In this document: positions 8,527 to 16,739 of the stretch, piece after piece
How positions within the stretch are numbered: the first letter of the stretch is position 1
How the letters are laid out: every line of letters begins with the position of its first letter
DNA from: Bacteroidia bacterium
GTDB lineage: Bacteria; Bacteroidota; Bacteroidia; Bacteroidales; Prolixibacteraceae
Reading direction: 5' to 3'
Length of the DNA stretch: 18,753 bases
Assembly: GCA_025358395.1 (NCBI GenBank)
Contig: JANYJT010000131.1
Span: forward strand, 1 to 18,753
Position numbers and translations under genes: made by a program
The notes under the pieces: model-generated
Database searches by the model: none
The model's input: the letters and a program-made list of their open reading frames with translations, nothing else
What the model was told of the DNA's origin: nothing

Positions 8527-9735
8527 CTATAGAAATTCAAACGCCGGGATTACTCGGATGGTCTTGCCATTTGTCAGAATTTCGTCTCTTTGGTTTATGG
8601 TTATGATGGTTCCAACATCCTTATTGAAATATTTCATCGCTTCAAGCAGACCCCTCTCTTCCCTTATTGAAGTATCGTGATTCAGGTCGTAACAAACCTG
8701 TATAAGCTCTTCCACCTCATTGTTTCGCGTTACCACGAAATCGCATTCGAATCCTGTTTCGTTAAAATAGAAAGCCGTTTTGTTAAGTTGTCTAAGTTTC
8801 CAGTAAACGGCATTTTCCAGTTTCCGACCTAAATCTTTTGAATAGGAGGGTGTTACTGCGCCTATCAACCCATTGTCCATGATGAATATTTTGCGTGGAT
8901 TCACCGATTGTACCTTGTAAGAATAGGAGAACTTGGGCATTAAACTCAATAGATAGGTCTGCTCGAAATAGGAGAAATATTCCAGGATAGTAGCCGTGCT
9001 TTTTATTTCAAGGACATGTGTCAATTTGTTTGCTGTTACCATGTTGCCCACATTGGCCACCAGATAAAGAAGAAGTCGTTTTAACGACTGGATGTCTCTC
9101 ACGCCGAACCTTACCGCGATATCACGGAAAAGGATGTCTTCAAACAAAGAGGTGAGTATTTCCGGATTGTTGGTTTTCACGTAATCCGGGAATCCACCTT
9201 TATCGAGATATTTCAACAAAGCCTGTGTGTCAGACTTAAGCTGTAGAAACCTATTGAATTCCTGAAAAGAAAATGGATATAAGATCTTGGTGATATGTCG
9301 TCCTGTCAATTTCGTCCCGAGTTCCTGACTCAATAGTGAGGCATTTGAACCTGTCACGATAACCTTAAATCGCTCGTCTAATTTTTGACGTATATATAAT
9401 TCCCATCCTTTGACAACTTGTATCTCGTCGAAAAATAGCCGGTTACAGCCTTTTTTTGCGATGATCTGATCAAGCATTGTGAAATCGGCCATTTCAAAGC
9501 CATAAAGAAGTGGCGTATCAAAATTGATAAAGAGAAAATCTTCATGCATGCTTTTGATGAGCTGTCCCAATAGGGTGCTTTTTCCACAACGACGGATTCC
9601 TGAGATGATTAATGCATGGTTATCCAGGTTGGCGGGCAGTTCATTCAGCAAATTTCTTCCAATGTCATTTCTCCCGGATGATAAATGCTTTTTCTGAACA
9701 TTTATGATAGTTGTAAGGTCTGATTGCCTGATCAT
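8527..9735 (-). CDS. AAA-type ATPase with C-terminal DUF4143 domain
   Basis: This 402-residue protein belongs to the large, poorly understood group of ATP-binding proteins with an N-terminal AAA_14-type ATPase and a C-terminal DUF4143 domain. An in-frame ATG at 9786 would add 17 residues; I prefer 9735 because MIRQSDLTTII resembles family N-termini. Walker A is SGIRRCGKSTL (45-55), Walker B is LFFDEIQ (100-106) and the sensor is TGSNASLLS (128-136). YPFSFQEFNRF and RDIAVRFGVRD are hallmarks of the family. The C-terminus carries FNETGFECDFVV and EELIQVCYD (about 322-349), resembling the acidic and Q/K residues of a PD-(D/E)XK nuclease-like fold, though with Q where a lysine would be expected. 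The cellular role is unknown. The gene stands alone, convergent with folE and divergent from fabD across an AT-rich palindrome cluster. Such genes often move between genomes. Confidence 0.9.
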   Translation of the reverse strand: MIRQSDLTTIINVQKKHLSSGRNDIGRNLLNELPANLDNHALIISGIRRCGKSTLLGQLIKSMHEDFLFINFDTPLLYGFEMADFTMLDQIIAKKGCNRLFFDEIQVVKGWELYIRQKLDERFKVIVTGSNASLLSQELGTKLTGRHITKILYPFSFQEFNRFLQLKSDTQALLKYLDKGGFPDYVKTNNPEILTSLFEDILFRDIAVRFGVRDIQSLKRLLLYLVANVGNMVTANKLTHVLEIKSTATILEYFSYFEQTYLLSLMPKFSYSYKVQSVNPRKIFIMDNGLIGAVTPSYSKDLGRKLENAVYWKLRQLNKTAFYFNETGFECDFVVTRNNEVEELIQVCYDLNHDTSIREERGLLEAMKYFNKDVGTIITINQRDEILTNGKTIRVIPAFEFL

Positions 9736-9836
9736 CTTTGTCTTATATTGTTTCGCAAATATAATATATTTAATGCAGGACATCAAATATATACATTAAT
9801 AATAAATAATAGTTGTAATTATTAGTGATTAATCCT

Positions 9837-9891
9837 ATTCATTAGTAATGAATAAATGTATATATTACTAATGAATAAGAATTTATTCATT
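9837..9891. promoter_or_regulatory. Cluster of TAATGAAT palindromes between ATPase gene and fabD
   Basis: ATTCATTA and TAATGAAT flank one G at 9837-9853, a perfect 8+1+8 palindrome. AATGAATAA at 9870-9878 and its exact complement TTATTCATT at 9883-9891 form a second stem of 9 bp around GAAT. TAATGAATAA is also repeated directly at 9846-9855 and 9869-9878, a spacing of 23 bp, with a TATATA stretch between. The cluster sits in the divergent promoter region and looks like a multi-site operator, most simply for the ATPase gene. Confidence 0.5.
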
Positions 9892-9956
9892 TCGATGTCA
9901 ATTCGAAGCAATTGTGAAGGTTGATCCGACCCCTCGGATTGTAAACGCTCAATGAT

Positions 9957-9964
9957 TATCTTTG
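9957..9964 (+). promoter_or_regulatory. -7 promoter element of fabD
   Basis: TATCTTTG matches TAnnTTTG exactly and lies 38 bp upstream of the chosen fabD start. A TTG at 9939-9941 is nearer than the usual -33 spacing, so the upstream box is uncertain. An element here also argues against the alternative fabD start at 9952. Confidence 0.45.
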
Positions 9965-10002
9965 CAGCACATATTAATCTTTACACCAAATATTTTTGTC
10001 AC

Positions 10003-10890
10003 ATGCAAGCATACGTTTTTCCCGGTCAGGGAGCCCAGTTTGTTGGAATGGGAAAAGACCTGTTCGACTACTCACCAGAGGCCAAGCTTCTTTTTGAAAA
10101 GGCGAATGAAATACTTGGTTTCAACATCACCGACATCATGTTTAGCGGTACTGATGAAGAGCTGAAACAGACGAAAGTCACCCAGCCCGCGATATTCCTT
10201 CACTCAGTTTTGCTGGCCAAAACAATGGGCGAGACCTTTAAACCTTCCATGGTTGCCGGTCACTCGCTTGGCGAGTTTTCTGCACTCGTAGCCGCCAATG
10301 CACTTTCCTTCGAGGATGGATTGCTGCTGGTTTCCAAAAGAGCCCAGGCCATGCAGAAAGCCTGCGAAATGGAACCTTCCGCTATGGCTGCAATTTTGGG
10401 AGTTGAAGATGCCATCGTCGAGCGGGTTTGCAACGAAATAGAAGAGATCGTTGTCCCTGCGAACTACAATTGTCCGGGACAGCTGGTGATCTCCGGATCC
10501 ATCGAAGGGGTCGATAAAGCCTGTGCCCGACTCACCGAACTTGGAGCCAAACGTGCCCTCAAGCTCAATGTTGGTGGCGCCTTTCACTCTCCGCTGATGG
10601 AACCTGCCCGCACAGAATTGGCTGAGGCTATCAATTCTACAGAGTTCAAAGCCCCGGTTTGTCCAGTTTACCAGAATGTCAATGCCTTGCCTGTTACTGA
10701 CCCGGCTCAGATCAAGGCCAACCTGATTGCCCAGCTGACGGCTCCCGTCCGCTGGACCCAAACAGTGATCAATATGCTTGCCGATGGAGCAAACTCTTTT
10801 ACTGAAGTTGGTCCGGGTAGCGCCCTGCAGGGGATGATCAAAAAAGTGGACCGCACTGTGCAGACGAATGGGGTAAGTACCCTTCAATAA
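10003..10890 (+). CDS. fabD: Malonyl-CoA:ACP transacylase
   Basis: FabD moves the malonyl group from CoA to acyl carrier protein for fatty-acid elongation in the cytosol. The start at 10003 (MQAYVFPGQGAQFVGMG, 295 residues) is the family N-terminus; an upstream ATG at 9952 overlaps the promoter element. The catalytic residues are all visible: the oxyanion-hole glutamine in FPGQGAQ (Q9), nucleophile S88 in GHSLGE, R113 in SKRAQAM, which binds the malonyl carboxylate, and H195 in GGAFHSPLM. NCPGQLVISG (156-165) and FTEVGPGSALQGMIKK near the C-terminus are also typical. No other fab genes are adjacent. A cas6 gene follows after 30 bp on the same strand and may be co-transcribed. Confidence 0.96.
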   Translation: MQAYVFPGQGAQFVGMGKDLFDYSPEAKLLFEKANEILGFNITDIMFSGTDEELKQTKVTQPAIFLHSVLLAKTMGETFKPSMVAGHSLGEFSALVAANALSFEDGLLLVSKRAQAMQKACEMEPSAMAAILGVEDAIVERVCNEIEEIVVPANYNCPGQLVISGSIEGVDKACARLTELGAKRALKLNVGGAFHSPLMEPARTELAEAINSTEFKAPVCPVYQNVNALPVTDPAQIKANLIAQLTAPVRWTQTVINMLADGANSFTEVGPGSALQGMIKKVDRTVQTNGVSTLQ

Positions 10891-10920
10891 TATCCTGCTT
10901 GTAATTTGTAAATTTACAGC

Positions 10921-11691
10921 ATGCGCTATAAACTCACACTCAAACTGGAAGATCTTTCCCGCAAAACTCTGCCGGTGAACTACCAGTTTGAGTTGGGTTC
11001 GTGGTTCTACCGGATGATAAACAATTCGGAGAGCGCACTATACAACCATTTGGTAGCTTCCGGATATACTCAACAAGAAGAGCCCTTCCGTAATTTTGTC
11101 TTTTCTCACCTGATGGTTCCTGACCGAAAAATTGAGGGTGACAGGCTCATGATGCAAAGCCTGCGAATCGGACTGATATTTTCAACCATTCCGGATGAGT
11201 CCTTGGTTCCCTTGGTTGTTGAGATTTTTCAGGGCAACCGGTTCTTACTCGGAGATAGAATTTCGCAGGTGCCTTTTTTGGTTGAAAAGGTAGAACTGCT
11301 GCCTGATCCGGAGTTTACCGATAAGATGACTTTCAAGACCCTTTCCCCGCTTCACCTTACCATGAAGCTGCAGGGGCGAAAGAACGAGCTCTTTCTCTCG
11401 CCCGAGACTTCAGGTTACACAAGTTTTTTTTACGAAAATCTGCATCAAAAATACAAGACCCTCACTGGTCATGACCATCCACATGACCCGCTTGCAGGAA
11501 AGTTTAAACTAAGATCACCGGTTACCCAAAAGGGGATTACCCTGCAATCGGGTAACCCCGGACAAAACAAACTCATTGGTTATCAGCTGCGCTTCAGGCT
11601 TCAGGCCGATCCAGCCTTGATCAGGGCAGGGTATTATCTTGGTTTTGGGGAGAAGAACCACCTTGGGTTTGGGTGTTGTGAGGTACTTTGA
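10921..11691 (+). CDS. cas6: Orphan CRISPR-associated endoribonuclease Cas6
   Basis: Cas6 enzymes cut CRISPR precursor RNA inside each repeat to make guide RNAs. This 256-residue protein has the family outline. The N-terminal RAMP fold contains LPVNYQFELGSWFYRMI (17-33) and LYNHLVASGY (40-49), where H43 aligns with the usual catalytic histidine (LHxxGY). Then come FRNFVFSHL (56-64), a central FLVEKVELLPDPEF and KFKLRSPVTQKG. The C-terminal glycine-rich loop LGFGEKNHLGFG (240-251), ending GCCEVL, is the Cas6 RNA-contact signature. The gene starts 30 bp after fabD, and the next gene is an unrelated peptidase. No cas1, cas2, interference gene or repeat-spacer array is in the window. It either serves a CRISPR locus elsewhere or has another RNA target. 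Family call is strong; function in this genome is open. Confidence 0.85.
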   Translation: MRYKLTLKLEDLSRKTLPVNYQFELGSWFYRMINNSESALYNHLVASGYTQQEEPFRNFVFSHLMVPDRKIEGDRLMMQSLRIGLIFSTIPDESLVPLVVEIFQGNRFLLGDRISQVPFLVEKVELLPDPEFTDKMTFKTLSPLHLTMKLQGRKNELFLSPETSGYTSFFYENLHQKYKTLTGHDHPHDPLAGKFKLRSPVTQKGITLQSGNPGQNKLIGYQLRFRLQADPALIRAGYYLGFGEKNHLGFGCCEVL

Positions 11692-11760
11692 TTTGTAATA
11701 AAATCCAGATTTTCCCTACTTATCAGGATGTTTACCATCGTTCACAATCAATATTAATTG

Positions 11761-11768
11761 TAGTTTTG
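11761..11768 (+). promoter_or_regulatory. Candidate -7 promoter element of the M16 peptidase gene
   Basis: TAGTTTTG matches TAnnTTTG exactly, 96 bp upstream of the M16 start, in the 173-bp gap after cas6. This would give a 5' leader of about 90 bases. No convincing TTTG box is seen upstream. Confidence 0.4.
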
Positions 11769-11864
11769 ATATTTAACATTACCGGTAGGTTGGTCGTATA
11801 AAAGCATTATCATCTTGCTTTCATACCATTTTCTTATCGGAATTACACACCTAAATTAAATCAG

Positions 11865-14681
11865 ATGAAGATCAGAAGATTATTTGGAGTCGCATTTTTT
11901 GGCACCCTGTTGTTCACTTTACTGTCATTCGGGTCTATCGCTCAGCCGGTTGCCCCGGATCCTTCGTTCCGAATCGGTAAACTGCCGAATGGGATGACCT
12001 ATTACATCAAGCACAATGAAGAACCCAAGGAGCGGGCCAGTTTTTACATCATCCAGAATGTAGGGGCCCTTTTGGAGAATGACAGCCAGAATGGCCTCGC
12101 GCACTTTCTGGAACACATGGCATTCAATGGCACCAGGAATTTCCCTGACAAAGGAATTATCAGCTCCCTCGAAAAGCACGGTGTAGCCTTTGGTCGTAAC
12201 ATCAACGCTTACACCGCTTTCACCGAAACGGTATACAATATGAGCGATGTTCCGGCTACCCATCCCGGTCTGGTAGACTCTTGCCTGCTCGTTTTGCACG
12301 ACTGGTCACATTACCTGACCCTGTCTGACAAGGAGATTGATGCAGAGCGTGGCGTCATCGTCGAAGAATGGCGTACCCGCCGAACCGCCCAATTCAGGAT
12401 GCAGCGCGCCATGTTCCCGGTACTTTTCAAAGATTCAAAATATGCGGTTCGCGACATCATTGGTGATTCCGCGATCATCAAGCATTTTAAATATGAAACA
12501 CTGCGAAATTTTTACCACGATTGGTATAGGACAGATCTTCAGTGTATTGCTGTTGTGGGTGATGTCAATGTCGATGCGGTAGAGAAATCCATTAAAGATC
12601 AATTTACATCTATCCCTGCTATTGAGAAGCCATTGCCACGCGGCGATGATGCCGTTCCTTTCCACAAGGAAACCCGTTTTGTGCAGATCAAAGACAAAGA
12701 ATCGACCTCCTATTCGGTCAACATCTACATCAAACATCCTGCACCAAAACCGGCCGCTAAGGACATGGCCTACTACCGTGATATGTTTGCTGTTCAGCCG
12801 CTGTTTAACGCCATGATGGGTACCCGTATTTCTGAATTGCTTCAAAAAGGGGTTCCTCCGTTTACCAATGGAAGTGTCGGATTCGGTGGATTCGTCAGGG
12901 GATATAATGTAATGTCTATTTCAGCCACGGCCAAGCCGGATCAGGAGGATGTTGCACTAAAGGCCATTTATACTGAAGCTCAGCGACTTGTCCGTTATGG
13001 TTTCACACAGGGTGAAGTTGACAGGGCCAAAGTGAATCTGCTTTCTCAGACTGAGACCCGCTGGAAACAAAGAGATAAAATCAGCAACGATACTTATGTC
13101 AATGATATTCAGTCTAACTTTCTCGAAGGAGAACCCCTCACATCAATAGACTTTGACTGGCAGATGTTGCAGAAAATTCTTCCAACAGTAACGACAGAGG
13201 AGCTTTCGGCCAAAGCCAAACAGTGGATCGTTCCTGAGAACAGGGTGATCATCGCCATGGGCCCTGACAAGGAAAATGCAAAAATACTGCCTGAGTCTGA
13301 AGCATTGGCGATTCTTAAGGAAGTGGAAGCTTCAGATATCAAACCTTACGAAGACACCAAAGTCAGCTCAAGTCTGATCGACAAGCCGCTGAAAGGTTCT
13401 CCTGTCGTAAAAACGACTCCTCTGCCACAGTTTAAAGCCGTCGAATGGACGCTTGCCAACAAAGCCAAGGTGGTCTATCGCCAGGCTGATTATGAAAAGG
13501 ACAACATCGCTATTCGGGGATTTAGTCCGGGTGGGAATTCCCTCTTGCCGGTCAATCAGTTGGCCTCAGCCATGATGATGTCTCAGTTTATGGGCATGTT
13601 TGGAGTGGGCGATTTTGATGCTACTACCTTAAAAAAGATGCTGACTGGTAAAATTGTCAGTCTTAACGTCGGACTTTCCGAACTGAATGAATCGGTATCC
13701 GGATCGGCTGCACCAAAAGATTTTGAAACGATGCTCCAATTGCTGTACCTTCAGTTTGAGAAACCACGCTTCGACAAAGAGGCTTTCCTGGCTTTGAAAG
13801 GCAGATTTGCAGGCATGGTAGCAGGGTTGGCCAACAATCCTCAAAAAATCCTGACCGACTCACTTGCATTGATCCTGACCAGCCATAGTCCGCGCACTAA
13901 GCTCGTCACTCCGGCTTTGATCGACGAACTTTCCATCGAACAGATGGAGAAAATCTACCGTGAAAGAATTACGGATGCCGGCGATTTTACCTTCCTGATC
14001 GTTGGTAACCTGGATGAAGCCACTGTGAAACCTTTGGTCGAAAAATACATTGGTTCCCTGACAGATCTGCCAAGAACAGAAAAATGGAAAGACAACAACG
14101 TGGAGGGTCCGAAAGGCAAAACCGTTCGTGAAATTGCGATCCCAATGCAGGTGAATAAGGCGACTGTTGTGGTGAATTATAATAAGTTGGCTGCATATGA
14201 TTCAAGGTCTAACCTCATCATGGATATTCTGAAGGGAGTTCTCAGACTTCGCTATACCGAAGAGATCCGCGAAAAAGAGGGTGGCACTTATGGGGTAAGC
14301 GTTTCGGCTAGCAATGAACATTTCCCAAAAGCAGAGAAAAATCTTCAGATGATGTTTGATGCGGAGCCGGAGCGTTCGGCAAAATTGAAATCGATCATCT
14401 TCAGTGAAATCGACAAGATCGTAGCCAACGGTCCAACTGCTGAGGATCTTGATAAAGTTGTGAAGAACCTCTTGAAAGACCGTGAGCAGAACAAGTTGCA
14501 CAACAACTACTGGATGGGCGCTTTAGCCGAATATTACCAGAATGGCATCAATCCGGATGCACCTGAGAGTTTCGAAAAGATTCTTGCCAGTGTTACGACC
14601 GATGAGGTAAAGAAATTTGCCGCCGGCTACTTTAAAACAGCCGATTTGGTTGATCTGATTTTTCTTCCTGCTAAGAAATAG
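11865..14681 (+). CDS. Secreted M16-family zinc peptidase (PqqL-like, two-half type)
   Basis: A 938-residue inverzincin-class peptidase. The N-terminal signal peptide (about 1-26, ending FGSIAQ) exports it to the periplasm. The first half begins with IGKLPNGMTYYIKHN and carries the inverted zinc motif HFLEH (80-84, E83 as catalytic base), followed by MAFNGTRNFP. A downstream ERGVIVEEW (160-168) supplies the third zinc ligand, E160 or E167. NINAYTAFTETVYNM lines the substrate site. The second half, from about residue 530, repeats the fold without a zinc motif, as usual when both M16 domains are on one chain. GGTYGVSVSAS near residue 806 is the conserved RY-type region (EEIREKEGGTYG). Length agrees with other Bacteroidota homologues, which degrade peptides in the periplasm. 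It is followed by a strong terminator. Confidence 0.93.
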   Translation: MKIRRLFGVAFFGTLLFTLLSFGSIAQPVAPDPSFRIGKLPNGMTYYIKHNEEPKERASFYIIQNVGALLENDSQNGLAHFLEHMAFNGTRNFPDKGIISSLEKHGVAFGRNINAYTAFTETVYNMSDVPATHPGLVDSCLLVLHDWSHYLTLSDKEIDAERGVIVEEWRTRRTAQFRMQRAMFPVLFKDSKYAVRDIIGDSAIIKHFKYETLRNFYHDWYRTDLQCIAVVGDVNVDAVEKSIKDQFTSIPAIEKPLPRGDDAVPFHKETRFVQIKDKESTSYSVNIYIKHPAPKPAAKDMAYYRDMFAVQPLFNAMMGTRISELLQKGVPPFTNGSVGFGGFVRGYNVMSISATAKPDQEDVALKAIYTEAQRLVRYGFTQGEVDRAKVNLLSQTETRWKQRDKISNDTYVNDIQSNFLEGEPLTSIDFDWQMLQKILPTVTTEELSAKAKQWIVPENRVIIAMGPDKENAKILPESEALAILKEVEASDIKPYEDTKVSSSLIDKPLKGSPVVKTTPLPQFKAVEWTLANKAKVVYRQADYEKDNIAIRGFSPGGNSLLPVNQLASAMMMSQFMGMFGVGDFDATTLKKMLTGKIVSLNVGLSELNESVSGSAAPKDFETMLQLLYLQFEKPRFDKEAFLALKGRFAGMVAGLANNPQKILTDSLALILTSHSPRTKLVTPALIDELSIEQMEKIYRERITDAGDFTFLIVGNLDEATVKPLVEKYIGSLTDLPRTEKWKDNNVEGPKGKTVREIAIPMQVNKATVVVNYNKLAAYDSRSNLIMDILKGVLRLRYTEEIREKEGGTYGVSVSASNEHFPKAEKNLQMMFDAEPERSAKLKSIIFSEIDKIVANGPTAEDLDKVVKNLLKDREQNKLHNNYWMGALAEYYQNGINPDAPESFEKILASVTTDEVKKFAAGYFKTADLVDLIFLPAKK

Positions 14682-14693
14682 ATTCACAATGAT

Positions 14694-14732
14694 AAAAAAA
14701 GAGGGTGTCCCAAAAGGCACCCTCTCTTTTTT
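14694..14732 (+). terminator. Bidirectional intrinsic terminator after the M16 gene
   Basis: An A-tract, GAGGGTG, a short CC/GG closure around a CAAAA loop, CACCCTC and a run of six T form a stable hairpin with one bulged base, starting 13 bp after the M16 stop codon. The A-tract on one side and T-tract on the other let it work in both directions, as expected between the convergent M16 and ssrA transcripts before the island inserted. Confidence 0.9.
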
Positions 14733-14740
14733 ATGATTGT

Positions 14741-14757
14741 TGTGGAGCTGAGGGGAG
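14741..14757. repeat. Distal attachment-site copy (tmRNA 3' end duplicate)
   Basis: The 17 bases TGTGGAGCTGAGGGGAG are identical, and in the same orientation, to the end of the tmRNA gene at 18196-18212. The match stops abruptly on both sides. It lies 8 bp beyond the M16 terminator. An isolated piece of a tmRNA 3' end at this distance is the standard mark of integration at ssrA. Confidence 0.8.
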
Positions 14758-14906
14758 ATTGCAACGGTTTTTATCTATTTGATATATAATTATTTACAAA
14801 ATGCCTTTTGAGTACCTATTTTAGCAAAAAGGTGACTAGCCTGGTAACCTGCTGCAGAGCGTACCGAAATGTCCTTTAAAACCACTGCAGCATTGTGTAG
14901 TTTTGA
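14758..14906. other. Non-coding left end of the island
   Basis: AT-rich sequence between the distal attachment copy and the first coding-like fragment. It holds one GGTAACC at 14843-14849 and no hairpin or open frame that I would defend. Confidence 0.3.
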
Positions 14907-15080
14907 TTTTATTTAATAGAAACTACCATTGAACAGTTAGACCTCGCGATCGAAAGTCCTTCCAGGATCAAAGACATTGCAATCGATGAAGCGAATGATT
15001 TGAAAGAGATTGCAGCCAAATCGGAAGAATTAAAAATTATCGTTGACAAGTTCAGAGATAAGTACGATCACCTTCGACAA
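14907..15080 (+). pseudogene. Coding-like fragment lacking a start, unknown protein tail
   Basis: After an in-frame TGA at 14904 the plus strand is open and reads as a charged helical peptide: ETTIEQLDLAIESPSRIKDI, then DEANDLKEIAAKSEELKIIV, then DKFRDKYDHLRQSDD. There is no ATG before the coding-like part. ATT at 14928 or TTG at 15000 are weak options. The composition (regular Glu, Lys, Leu and Ile with a heptad feel) resembles the C-terminal helix of a chemoreceptor-like or coiled-coil protein, but I do not recognise a family. Beyond 15080 the frame only runs antisense to the exonuclease gene, so the real protein probably ended near there or was cut by a deletion joining it to the exonuclease. 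I read it as a 5'-truncated remnant. Confidence 0.35.
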
Positions 15081-15662
15081 TCAGATGATCCTTCTTCTTC
15101 TGAGCTCAAAGAAGCACCGGGCAGTCGCCTGGATGTCAACACTGGCATCGTGGGCTTCCTCAAAATCGGCGCCAAACAACTCAATGTGCAATTCCGATAA
15201 CTTCGGCCATTTGTAACTGCCGTAGCGGAATGGCGGAAGGGCACATAAATCAATGATGGCCTGATGCTTCATCGTACAGAATTTGGGCTTCGTCGATAAT
15301 GGATCCCTCCCGGTTGACCGGATAAATTCGCAGCCCAAAATCTTCTCATCAAATTCCATATTATGGGCAACCAATGCTGTTGCCCTTCCGGCCATGGTTT
15401 GAAAGCTTGTTAAAACGTCATTTAATTCGTGCCCTTCGCGCAGGGCCCGATCCGTAGTTATTCCATGAATCCTGGCAACATCTGCCGGTATGGTATAACC
15501 AACAGGCCTGATAATATGGTTCTGGGTCTCTATTAATGTACCATCCTCGTTGTAGAGCAGGAAAGCCAATTGTACCATTCGGGGCCAGTTTCTCGTGTCG
15601 GTTACCGGGGCGCTCCAGCTGCTTGGAAGCCCGGTTGTCTCGGTGTCAAAAAAAAGATACAT
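15081..15662 (-). CDS. DnaQ-like DEDDh 3'-5' exonuclease
   Basis: This 193-residue protein is a complete stand-alone exonuclease of the DnaQ/RNase T superfamily, removing nucleotides from the 3' end of DNA or RNA with two metal ions. All three Exo motifs are visible: FDTETTG (D6, E8), HNMEFDEKIL (D105) and HDASVDIQAT (H171, D176), the DEDDh pattern. RIHGITTDRA (64-73) is also typical of the epsilon-like branch. It lacks a polymerase-binding tail, so it is not the housekeeping epsilon subunit. It lies 30 bp downstream of the RhuM gene on the same strand and is probably co-transcribed. Its 3' end is opposed by the coding-like fragment on the other strand. Being island cargo, it may act in defence, element maintenance or repair; the sequence alone does not say which. 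Confidence 0.92.
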   Translation of the reverse strand: MYLFFDTETTGLPSSWSAPVTDTRNWPRMVQLAFLLYNEDGTLIETQNHIIRPVGYTIPADVARIHGITTDRALREGHELNDVLTSFQTMAGRATALVAHNMEFDEKILGCEFIRSTGRDPLSTKPKFCTMKHQAIIDLCALPPFRYGSYKWPKLSELHIELFGADFEEAHDASVDIQATARCFFELRRRRII

Positions 15663-15692
15663 GTTTTGATGGTTTTGGTTAGTAATATTTTC

Positions 15693-16718
15693 TTAATCTG
15701 TCTTACTGTTCTTGCGTTTCCTTCCTGATGATAAGCTTTTTAACTTTTTTAAATCCTCTTCCAGCTCTTTAAGGCTACCCATCTTTTCACACAATTTTTG
15801 CTGCTCCTTGTACTTTTCGTATTCCTTATCTGCTTTCCGGGTGGCTAATTCATGGGATATTTTACCGGCATGTGTGAGGATATTCCGCTCATTCATGGTA
15901 AGGATCATCCCAAGCCTGCTAATCCAGTCCTTCATGTACATCGGTTTATGGGCCAGCGCCTGGGATTCGGCAAATGCCAGATATTGTTCTACCAATAATT
16001 TCAGGGCGGCCATCTCCTCTTCATCGAGGTAGTTCTTTGCAACCTCGACATCGGTTTTGCGCAATCTGTTTGGGACTTTGGTAGAAGTAAGCCCCATTTG
16101 GGGATTAAGCGCATTGGCGCGGTAATAAATCAGCTCGGCGGCAGTTTTGCCTGATATTGCCCAAAGAAGCTTGTTTTGAACTTCCTGAAAGAATTTCTGA
16201 GTCATCTTAGAGGAAGGGTCGTAATCAATACTTGTCGCATAAATTTCTTTTACTTGCTGGTAAAACACCCTTTCCGACACACGTATCTCGCGTATCCGCT
16301 CCAATAACTCCCGGAAGTAATTCATTGAAGAGCCTGTCTTGAACCTTTCGTCGTTCAGCGTGAACCCCTTCACAATGTATTCTCTCAATCGTTGGGTTGC
16401 CCAGATTCTGAATTGTGTTGCGGTATTAGACTGTACCCTGTAACCAACTGAGATAATAACATCAAGGTTATAAAACTTAATGTGCCTTGTTACATCTCTC
16501 TCTCCTTCTTTTTGAACTTGTGCAAAACTTGCACAAGTTGAACTTTCATTTAATTCATTCGTCTCATAAATATTATGAATGTGCTTGACTATAGACGTTC
16601 TGTCTGTCTGAAATAAGGCTTCCATTTGACTTTGATTGAGCCAAACTGTTTCATCTTCAATAGTAACGTCAACTTTTATGTTTCCTTCCGGATTTTGGTA
16701 TATAACTATTTCGCTCAT
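15693..16718 (-). CDS. RhuM-family protein
   Basis: A 341-residue member of the virulence RhuM family, named after a gene of Salmonella pathogenicity island 3 and common on genomic islands and phage-like elements; its biochemical role is not established. The N-terminal part, VWLNQSQMEALFQTDRTSIV (25-44) followed by KHIHNIYETNEL, looks like a winged-helix DNA-binding unit. KFYNLDVIISVGYRVQS and RIWATQRLREYIVKGF (81-119) form the Bro/KilA-like core. The remainder holds the conserved RANALNPQMGLTS, KNYLDEEEM, EQYLAFAESQA and MYMKDWISRL, and a Lys/Glu-rich coiled coil at 290-330 ends in a basic tail RKRKNSK. Length matches the family and nothing is missing. A perfect 16-bp palindrome at 16740-16755 lies 22 bp before the start, which fits autoregulation. 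The exonuclease gene follows after 30 bp. Confidence 0.92.
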   Translation of the reverse strand: MSEIVIYQNPEGNIKVDVTIEDETVWLNQSQMEALFQTDRTSIVKHIHNIYETNELNESSTCASFAQVQKEGERDVTRHIKFYNLDVIISVGYRVQSNTATQFRIWATQRLREYIVKGFTLNDERFKTGSSMNYFRELLERIREIRVSERVFYQQVKEIYATSIDYDPSSKMTQKFFQEVQNKLLWAISGKTAAELIYYRANALNPQMGLTSTKVPNRLRKTDVEVAKNYLDEEEMAALKLLVEQYLAFAESQALAHKPMYMKDWISRLGMILTMNERNILTHAGKISHELATRKADKEYEKYKEQQKLCEKMGSLKELEEDLKKLKSLSSGRKRKNSKTD

Positions 16719-16739
16719 GTTATTTTGGATTATATCATC

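Noticed and set aside
10908..10917. GTAAATTTAC palindrome just before cas6
   Set aside because: Only 10 bp of AT-rich sequence, easily met by chance; no repeat of it elsewhere in view.
15000..15200. 66-codon plus-strand frame as a complete gene
   Set aside because: Its second half is antisense to the exonuclease gene and its start is a TTG inside a longer coding-like stretch; treated as a fragment instead.
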